Source: an uncultured Anaerolineaceae bacterium (GTDB taxonomy: Bacteria > Chloroflexota > Anaerolineae > Anaerolineales > Anaerolineaceae). Taken from it: a DNA stretch of 5,596 nt. Positions 1-5,596 of the stretch are shown here, piece by piece. The position numbers and the translations under genes were made by a program. The notes below the pieces were generated by a model. That model worked only from the letters and a program-made list of their open reading frames with translations. It made no database searches and was not told the origin of the DNA. The stretch's first letter is position 1; each line of letters opens with the position of its first letter. The stretch covers positions 1 through 5,596 of the forward strand of contig CALAEB010000301.1 in the NCBI GenBank assembly GCA_937890875.1. Reading direction: 5' to 3'.

Positions 1-3000
1 GGAACTGCGGACACATAAACCGGTATGACTTTTGCTGCCGGCAGCGCGCTGGCGGACCGGACATCGCGGATCAGATAAGTATCCAGCGACCAGCCGTCGT
101 TCGAAACAGCCGCAATCTGCCAATCCTGCCCATCTTCCGTGCTTTGCCAGATTTTTTTCAAAAGATCGGCGGAAAATCCGTTAACCGGCGGAAGCGAAAA
201 TTGGACCGTTTCTCTGGTGATCCGGTATCCCGGGCCAAAAACTTCCGCAGGATCATTTTGTGAGTCTCCGGGATAAGACGCCCGGATCGTAATTTCCTCA
301 CTGCAAATTTCCGGATAAGAGCTGTCTCCTGTCAATTGCGGTTCATCCGTGCAGCCCGCAGGGATCCGGCAGGTCACCAGCGTCCCGGCAGCCGTACACC
401 CGGTTATTGATTGCGCTCCGGCAAAAACAGAGACCTTACCCGGATCAAACGCGGCTGCGTCGCCGGTGAACAGGATATCCACGCTGAGATCCATGTCGAC
501 TGGCACCAATGAGGATGGGAATTGAATGTCGGGAGCGCCCGTCTGATAAAGCGGACCAATGGAAAGGCCGGACGGCACACGATGAATTTCAGCCGGCATT
601 CGAATGATTTGTTCCGCCGGTTCATACGCGACCACAAATCCGGGCGCTTCCACCGCAACGCTCAAATATTTTTCAGCTTCGGACAGAACAAAATCTCCCC
701 GCAGGATCCGAAAATCACAGCCGGCGGCCCATGCTCCGGTCGAAGCGCTCAATGAAAACGGCAGAATCAGTTCGCCGGAAGGCGTAACGCAGCTGCCGCC
801 AACGGACGGATGAGCTAAAAGAGGCCATTGGATCACGGCGGACACGCCGCTCAAGTCAAAACCGGACAGCGACTCATCCGAGCTTGCGTCACGGGCAATG
901 ACGCTGAGCGCATAATCAGCCGAAAGTTCAAATCCGTCTGTTTCAGCGGCCGGCAACGGCAGATCCACCCCGTCCCGCCGCAGTGTCGTTTGTACGGTTA
1001 AATTCGCGGCGGACACCGGCGCGACAGGATAAGTGTCCTGGATCGTGTTGGTGGCTGCCGAATAGAATTCAACCTGCAGAAGGTTTTCCAACCCAGGCAA
1101 CAGGGGAGCAAAATAGATCACGGTCTCCGGATTATCTTCCGGAACAGAATCAAAGCGGAATGAACAGCTGCGCCGGAACGCATTTTCCGATGCATCAGCC
1201 GGCTCACAGGACAACAGATCCAGATAGGCCCAGCGGATATCCGCCGGAAAAAGGTCAAGCGTTCGAAGCAGCGCTTTTGCGTAGTCCGACAAAGGAGCGG
1301 CAGCAGTATTCAGATCCAGCATGAGCGTAAACGGCCGAAAAACGACCGGATCCGGAGGAGGTGTGACAAAACCCCGGATGATTTCCGTTTGAAAAGGTTG
1401 TCCGGGCGAGGCGATCCGAACAGATTTTTGGAAAGCGCTTGTCTCAACGAACATTTCAATCGGACCGACCGGTGCATCCGTATCGACAGAGGCAGGAATG
1501 CGGAAAGCGCAATCCGCGCTCCAGCTTCCGGGTCCGGACTCGGATAAAACCCCGACCCGATAGTTTCCGTCGTCATCAGGCATAAAACAATCCGGCAACT
1601 CACCCATTGCCGACAATAAATCCAGCAGGTCCCAGCGCACAAGAAGGCGGTCATTCCACAACGGGCTTCGTCCTGCCGGGATTCCGCTCACAGTTCCGAG
1701 CAGCGTATATTCTGCGATATCGGAATCACCCGGCCGTGTCACCGGCATGGGATTATTGGAGCGGTACAGGGTCGTGAGCTGATAATTCACCAGGCTTTCT
1801 GCCGGCGCCGTTCCGTCCGCAGGATCCAGCCGAAGCAAAAGCGAAGGCGTCAGCGCAACCTCCCTTCTTTGCAACGAATCCGGCAGCGGCAACTCCACAT
1901 CCTGAAACGCAAACAAACGGGCATCGTTCTTTACCATCAGCTTAACCGGACCGGCGGATTGCAGATCGGTGACCACAAAATTACAGAATGCCTGCCGGAA
2001 ATTTTGTCCGAGATTCGGTTCCAGCGAAAAAATGGTCTGGCCGTTTGAATCGATTTCACACAAGTCTTCAACGTCCGCGGCGGCGCCGGACAGCTGGGCG
2101 GAACGAATCGCATTCGCCCAATTTTCCGGCCAGGTGATGATACCAGGACCGATCGCTTCCGGCATTGACAGCGAATCCAGCAACTGCCCGCTGCTTTGAT
2201 CGGCAAAAGCCGGCACCTGATAAGTCAGCCGGTAAATATCGCCTGCCAGCATCGTGCCGCAAACCGGGTTGAGCGAAGTGCAAAGCGGACCATTCTCGTC
2301 GGAAATTGTCAGCAAATGGGTTAATTCCCGCTTATGAACCGAAGATGGAATTCCATTCCAGCTGAACGGGGCCATTTGGAAATATCCGGCAGCTTTATCC
2401 CGGTCCAGATCGAAATGCATTGTTTGCGGAACAGACAAATTGACAGGCCGGGAAAAAACGATAAAACATTGAAAAGGGTCAGAATCGGATACGGAAAATT
2501 CACTTCCGGGAATTATGAACTGACCGGAATCCGGATGCAGATAATTCAGACAGGTGCTCCCTGCCGGATCCAGATTGGCGGGATTGAAAATTTCCGGCCA
2601 GTTTGCGGTCAAAGATACCTGGTCATCCAGACGGGTCCCGCTGGTCAATCGAAGCGTATAGGGGATGCCGACAGCCGGATCATAAACCGGATAACCGGTT
2701 TCGCTTTCGATGAACGCAGGCGTGATAGAGACGGTCTGCGGCGTGGGAATCATTTCCGCCAAAAGCTGCGGCGTGTCCGCCTGCAGCAAACCACTCCCAG
2801 ATGGCCCGACCGACAGATTAATGTCAGTCACTGCTTCACTGACTTCGTCATTTCCGGCATAACGGAGGGTGACCGGCAGCCCATCGGCTCCGGAAGAAAA
2901 GCGCAATTGGCAGAAGGATGAGTTCACCCTTTCTTTACCGCCCTCATCACAATTCCTTCCGCCGGATAAGGTGCCTGCGGCGGCGGTAATCATGATGGCC

Positions 3001-5596
3001 GAACCGTCCGATGAGAGCTCACAGCCTTTGTTTTTAATATTGGCGACCGTACCGAAATCGGTGATCTCGCCGGAAGCAGTGAATCCGAAATAGGAAGGCT
3101 CAACCGTTATCATCCCGGAGCCCGAACCAAGATGGATCTCAATCGGAGCGGTTACCGCGGGCAGATGCTGGATCGCATCGATTTTTGCCCGTGAAGCGAC
3201 ATAGGCTGTCAGATTGATGACGCTGTCGGTCACATTGCCGTTACTGCCCGTCAAAAAGGAGGATACGGTCCTGACCGGCGAACCGCTCAGGCAATTCCTT
3301 CGGACATCAATATCGAAATGGTCATTTCGGAAATTCAGCCAATATACCCCATTGGCTCGCAGGGTATTTCGCAGGTTCCCAGTATCGATCATGGAAAGAT
3401 ATTTTCCGATGCTTACTTCGATCGGAATACCCGGACTTTTGACCGTGTAATTCAAATCCTGGATGTCCGCAAAATAAGTGATTACAGAGGGTTCCATGAT
3501 ACCGGAATTTCGGCAGTTCAGCTGCCAGAACCCGGCTGGAGCCTGCCAATTACAGGAAGACCGGCCCCAATTCATTGCGTTGGGCTGTAATTCCGCGACA
3601 ATTCGCGCAGGATTACCGCTCGCTTCCAAAGCGGCCTGCCAATCCGCGTCCGGCGACGCTGCGCCGAAAACAGAATCCGCCACCCGGATATCCAGGCTAA
3701 AAGGTCTCGGAGACTCGAAACCCGGCGCATCCAATTTCACCGGGCAGGCCGGCCGGCCGCCTTTCAGGTAATACGCATCGAAAACCGTATCCGTCTCAGC
3801 GCTGGAGGCAATCAGATCCTTCCATCGGTACCCGGATAAAGATTCATCCGCGGGGTCAAAAACTCCTTCCGGTGTAAGAATTAGAAATCCCTTATGAACC
3901 CCGCGCACATCGAAGCCCGCTTTTTCACCCGCAAAGGAAACCGAATCTCCTTCATATTCGATTTCCAGACGGAAATTTCCGGCTCGCTGAACAAGCGGAA
4001 ATTCAAGTGTCGCTTTTGCCCGCCCCGGCTGCGAAGGATCCCGAGTAAGCGGAACCGGCTGCGTGATTAAACAATAATCCGGATCGTCCTTATGGCATAA
4101 CTTTGCGGAAACGGTGCCCGGCGCGGAAGCAAATTGGCCGGATTTCGCCGTCAATGTCACATTGGCATAAAATCCGCCGCCGGCCATGAATGAAGAATCC
4201 AGCGAAAAATACCGCAGCACCGGCGAAACAGATTGATCTGTTTGCGCCTGAATCACATGTGCCGGATCAGGCTGCGGAGAATCACAGGTCGAATAAGTCA
4301 TCGCCTGGATGGCAACCTCGATTTCGACCATGGAAATCCTGACCGGAAAAGGATCGGATGCCGAACCGGCATAGACCGAATCCCCGGAATAATACGCCTC
4401 AATTTTCGAGATCATACTATTGATCAGTTTGAGATTGCAGAAGTTCTCTTTGTTTGTATCAACGGTGCAGGATGAATAGCCGTCGGTCACCAAAACCGTC
4501 CCGGTTAACGATTGTGGGCCCTTTTTCTCCGGCGTAACATTGACATAGACATAAATTTCTTCCCCGATTTCATAGATCGGTTTATCCGGGACCAGACCGC
4601 TGATTCTTGTCTTCGTCTGAATCCGCAAATCCTCCGCAACCTGTATGGTCACCGGAGCCGAGGAAACAGCCGCGTAAATATCATCACCGGCATATTCCGC
4701 AGTAATTTCCGAACGGCTGGCATTCGGCAAAGGCAAAGTGCAGTTCGTATCGCTTCCGGCGCTGATCATACAGGAGGCTGTTCCGTTGGCCACCCGGATA
4801 AATCCGCGCGGCGGATGGATATCAAAATTTTCGTTTTCAAAACTGACATAAACGGAAACCGAACTGCCGGCCTGATAAATCGCCTGTTCCGGAAAAATAC
4901 CGGTTATTTCCAATTCCGGCACTTTTTTCCTTTGAATGGATATCGGTCTGGGCTGCGCCTCCGCCGGTTGGTAATTGGAATCCCCGGAATATTCGGCTGT
5001 CAATGCGGCATTCCCGCTTGAAGCCAACGGCAGGGAACAGGAAGTTCGCGGCAGCTGGACCGTGCAGTTGGCGGTGCCGTCACTGATAAGAATCGTCCCG
5101 GTTGGCTGTTGGTTTTCAAATATCCGGGGTGTGATCCCGATGAAAACGCTGACGGTTTCACCGGTTGTATAGGAAGAAACATCCGGCAGAACGGATTTGA
5201 TTTCCAGCAAAACCGATCCGACTGGAGCAGCTGTCGGCGTCGGCTGCGGAGTGAACGTCGGGATTAACGTTTGTTCACCGACAATTTGGATATTCACCGG
5301 ATCCGAAGAAACCGCAGCGTAAATGCTGTCGCCGGCATATTCCGCGACAATCCTCCCGGCAGTCAAATCGGTCAGCGGCAGCCGGCAATGGGTTGTACTT
5401 CCGACCGTCAGCAGACAGGAAGAAAAGCCGTTGGTTACTTTAACCCTGCCGGACGGGAATGGCTGATTGTTCTGTGGGGCGGAAATCTCCACAAATACAT
5501 CCACCGAATCTCCGATGGTATAGGCAGGTTGCTTCGGGGAGAGTCCGCTGATTCGCAGTCCGGGCGTTTGTTTGCCGCCGATGGAAATGGCAGGGG
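1..5596 (-). CDS. Interior of a giant multi-module Ig-like repeat protein (both ends outside window)
   Basis: One reading frame stays open across the entire window on the minus strand: 1864 complete codons (5594 down to 3) without TAA, TAG or TGA. The translation is protein-like throughout, with about fourteen successive beta-rich modules, regularly spaced cysteine pairs and many Pro, Ser, Thr, Asp and Glu residues. The first four modules (residues 11-420) match the style of bacterial Ig-like repeats of the Big_3_5 type, ending in Y-[AS]-G-D-x-x-Y. Later modules keep the same plan but are larger and more divergent. No hydrophobic stretch long enough for a membrane helix, no signal peptide and no enzyme motif is visible, so any secretion or anchoring signal lies outside. 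Such proteins are usually exported and serve in adhesion or surface structure; that role, and the idea that the Cys pairs form disulfides outside the cytoplasm, are inferences. I cannot name a specific gene. No promoter, ribosome binding site or terminator of this gene can be in the window. Confidence 0.93.
3..191 (-). other. Last visible segment, probably the start of a further module (residues 1802-1864)
   Basis: After the closing strand of module 14 comes G-F-S-A-D-L-L-K-K-I-W, then D-G-Q-D-W-Q-I-A-A-V (1821-1830) and D-T-Y-L-I-R-D-V. It ends in a hydrophobic V-I-P-V-Y-V-S-A-V strand at the edge of the window. No stop codon is reached, so the protein continues to the left. It is too short to assign. 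Confidence 0.5.
192..1010 (-). repeat. Two large modules, 13 and 14 (residues 1529-1801)
   Basis: Module 13 (1529-1670) has V-I-Q-W-P-L-L (1587-1593), then Cys1602 and Cys1626 24 apart with C-D-F-R-I-L, and closes with V-A-V-E-A-P-G (1646-1652). Module 14 (1671-1801) has V-S-V-F-A-G (1721-1726), four cysteines (1733, 1742, 1748, 1764) and a closing strand I-T-I-R-A-S-Y-P-G-D (1768-1777), very like the Y-x-G-D strands of modules 1-4. Module 14 therefore returns toward the canonical form after the large divergent ones. Confidence 0.55.
1011..1865 (-). repeat. Two large modules, 11 and 12 (residues 1244-1528)
   Basis: Module 11 (1244-1408) has R-W-D-L-L-D-L-L (1320-1327), then Cys1336 and Cys1362 26 apart with C-A-F-R-I-P. 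Module 12 (1409-1528) follows a V-T-P-P-P-D-P linker and has R-W-A-Y-L-D-L-L (1454-1461) with Cys1463 and Cys1477 14 apart (C-S-F-R-F). The shared R-W-x-x-x-D-L-L and C-x-F-R motifs show that these two are copies of the same unit. The function is unknown. Confidence 0.55.
1875..2738 (-). repeat. Two large modules, 9 and 10 (residues 953-1240)
   Basis: Module 9 (953-1085) opens after an I-P-T-P-Q linker and carries Trp999, then Cys1015 and Cys1043 28 apart with C-F-I-V-F. Module 10 (1086-1240) has a small extra pair Cys1105/Cys1112, then A-G-D-I-Y-R-L-T-Y (1117-1125), Trp1155 and Trp1159, and Cys1179 with Cys1204 25 apart (C-N-F-V-V). Both are larger than the first four modules. I do not recognise a named family for them; they are linked to the Ig-like modules only by strand order and the Cys pair. 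Confidence 0.5.
2808..3119 (-). repeat. Ig-like module 8 with an extra cysteine (residues 826-929)
   Basis: The closing part is well preserved: C-Q-L-R-F (895-899), V-T-L-R-Y-A-G-N-D (908-916) and D-I-N-L-S-V (924-929), as in the A-E-Y-x-G-D strands of modules 1-4. The first Cys is 858 in N-K-G-C-E-L. A glycine-rich loop (874-886) adds a third, Cys882. The start resembles an abnormal-spindle-like or choice-of-anchor type beta-sandwich (P-S-Y-F-G-F-T-A-S-G-E-I at 833-844), so the module may belong to a related but distinct family. Confidence 0.58.
3129..3413 (-). repeat. Divergent Ig-like module 7 (residues 728-822)
   Basis: This is about the length of modules 1-4 (95 residues) but has only one cysteine (Cys768). 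It has V-Y-W-L-N-F-R-N (750-757) and a closing strand starting I-N-L-T-A-Y-V (793-799) and ending A-P-I-E-I-H-L. The missing partner Cys means it cannot form the disulfide proposed for its neighbours unless it pairs with another lone Cys such as 617. Confidence 0.45.
3414..3719 (-). repeat. Divergent Ig-like module 6 (residues 626-727)
   Basis: A possible module is recognised from F-S-L-D-I-R-V (632-638), N-W-G-R-S-S-C (675-681), Cys681 and Cys694 thirteen apart, and a closing strand at 704-727 that reads V-I-T-Y-F-A-D ending in I-P-I-E-V. That ending aligns with the I-T-A-E-Y-A-G-D to V-N-I-Q-I ending of module 1, with the G-D turn lost. The boundaries are approximate. Confidence 0.5.
3906..4232 (-). 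repeat. Divergent Ig-like module 5 (residues 455-563)
   Basis: The landmarks of the preceding modules are kept in altered form. There is an opening strand with F-M-A-G-G-G (469-474), then G-T-V-S-A-K-L (493-499), Cys500 and Cys508 eight apart, and a close of L-E-I-E-Y-E-G-D-S (543-551). The loop between the Cys pair and the closing strand is longer than in modules 1-4. The next 62 residues (564-625), with G-Y-R-W-K-D (588-593) and a lone Cys617, do not fit the plan clearly and may be an insertion or the start of module 6. Confidence 0.65.
4335..4619 (-). repeat. Ig-like module 4 (residues 326-420)
   Basis: It opens with R-I-S-G-L-V-P and Y-E-I-G-E (341-345), closest to the start of module 1. 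It continues with G-T-V-L-V-T-D-G (365-372), Cys376 and Cys386 ten apart with C-N-L-K-L, and closes with Y-Y-S-G-D-S-V-Y-A-G (401-410). The closing G-D block shares a 14-base exact match with module 2 at an offset of 600 bases (4378-4391 and 4978-4991). It is followed by a linker-like stretch (421-454) with a lone Cys437 and a D-S-P-Q-P-D-P segment. Confidence 0.8.
4638..4919 (-). repeat. Ig-like module 3 (residues 226-319)
   Basis: It shows I-T-G-I-F-P-E-Q with Y-Q-A-G (240-243), I-R-V-A-N-G (266-271), Cys275 and Cys285 with C-T-L-P-L, and A-E-Y-A-G-D-D-I-Y-A-A-V-S-S (299-312). The closing strand is 17 of 20 identical to that of module 1, and the underlying DNA is 47 of 60 identical at an offset of 645 bases (4641-4700 against 5286-5345). 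This points to duplication of part of the module array, or later exchange between modules. Confidence 0.82.
4935..5216 (-). repeat. Ig-like module 2 (residues 127-220)
   Basis: It follows the same plan as module 1: a V-L-P-D start with Y-T-T-G-E (142-146), G-T-I-L-I-S-D-G (166-173), Cys177 and Cys186 nine apart with C-S-L-P-L, then A-E-Y-S-G-D-S-N-Y (200-208). The final strand is followed by a short basic R-K-K (222-224) joining it to module 3. Its last twenty aligned residues match those of module 1 at nine positions, well below the match between modules 1 and 3. Confidence 0.82.
5217..5279 (-). other. Pro/Thr-rich inter-domain linker (residues 106-126)
   Basis: The segment between modules 1 and 2 reads P-T-F-T-P-Q-P-T-P-T-A-A-P at residues 112-124. 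It lacks the alternating hydrophobic pattern of the modules and should be extended and flexible. Linkers of the TPTP type are frequent in exported proteins of Anaerolineae and could be O-glycosylated; both remarks are background knowledge and inference, not shown by the sequence. Confidence 0.75.
5280..5564 (-). repeat. Ig-like module 1 (residues 11-105)
   Basis: This is the most canonical module together with module 3. It opens with R-I-S-G-L-S-P and a Y-T-I-G turn near residues 14-28, has a G-R-V-K-V-T-N-G strand (49-56), Cys60 and Cys70 ten apart with C-R-L-P-L, and closes with A-E-Y-A-G-D (84-89) followed by I-Y-A-A-V-S-S. This order of strands is typical of bacterial Ig-like repeats (Big_3_5-like). 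The residues before it (1-10) look like the end of a linker, so more modules probably precede it outside the window. Confidence 0.82.

Noticed and set aside
1310..2283. Minus-strand frames of 71-114 codons (1310-1654, 1937-2206, 2068-2283)
   Set aside because: They are in other registers of the same strand, overlap each other and the module-coding frame, and end at ordinary out-of-frame stops.
2334..2921. A 195-codon plus-strand open frame, the longest start-to-stop frame in the window
   Set aside because: It is the exact in-register antisense of the real gene, where stops correspond only to Leu TTA/CTA and Ser TCA codons that the gene uses sparingly. Its translation is Arg/Gly-rich with no recognisable motif, while the minus strand encodes coherent modules.
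4378..4991. Short near-identical DNA words (for example the 14-base matches at 4378/4978 and 4687/5332) as a possible CRISPR or att repeat
   Set aside because: They fall at the codons for the conserved S-G-D and A-E-Y-A-G strands at module-length spacing, so coding repetition of the protein explains them.
4233..5021. Two plus-strand frames of 80 and 169 codons (4233-4475 and 4512-5021)
   Set aside because: Both lie in the same in-register antisense frame over clear Ig-like modules 2-4; they are shadows of the repeat-coding sequence and have Arg/Ile-rich, motif-free translations.
112..5279. Frequent CCGGA/TCCGG words across the window as a possible uptake or recombination motif
   Set aside because: They follow from common codons for Pro, Ser, Gly and Arg (CCG, TCC, GGA, CGG) in this gene; I could not count enrichment against a background.
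1..5596. Possible promoters, terminators or small RNA genes
   Set aside because: The window is coding throughout on the minus strand, and I saw no tRNA-like cloverleaf, no hairpin followed by a T run and no convincing promoter pair that would not be chance.

Overview
The whole window is the interior of one very long minus-strand gene. Reading the reverse complement with codons whose low coordinate is a multiple of three (first complete codon at 5594-5592, last at 5-3) gives 1864 consecutive sense codons with no stop. Neither the start nor the stop codon is inside, so the protein is longer than 1864 residues. There is no intergenic space, no RNA gene, no mobile element and no CRISPR array. Residue numbers below count from the right-hand edge, residue 1 being the codon at 5594-5592.

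The product is a multidomain, beta-rich, cysteine-punctuated repeat protein. Residues 11-420 (right end) hold four clear bacterial Ig-like modules of about 95-100 residues, resembling the Ig-like repeat family called Big_3_5. Each has a start like I-x-G-L-x-P-x-x-x-x-Y-x-x-G, a two-cysteine hairpin (C-x(8-9)-C-x-L-x-L) and a closing A-E-Y-x-G-D-x-x-Y strand. A Pro/Thr linker separates the first two. Residues 455-929 hold about four more divergent modules of the same plan. Residues 953-1801 hold about six larger modules (roughly 120-165 residues), most with a Trp, then a Cys pair 14-28 apart, the second Cys followed by x-Phe. Residues 1802-1864 look like the beginning of yet another module. I found no catalytic domain, membrane segment, signal peptide or sortase motif inside the window; those would lie outside it.

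The combination of a giant Ig-like repeat protein, a TPQPTPT-type linker and moderate GC (about half by eye) fits Chloroflexota, class Anaerolineae, but this is a guess from style rather than a marker gene. The most likely role is an extracellular or surface structural/adhesion protein; this is inference from architecture. The most interesting signals are the mosaic relationships among the first four modules, the Cys-pair landmark that persists through almost all of the protein, and the large C-terminal-side modules, which may be an undescribed Ig-like subfamily.
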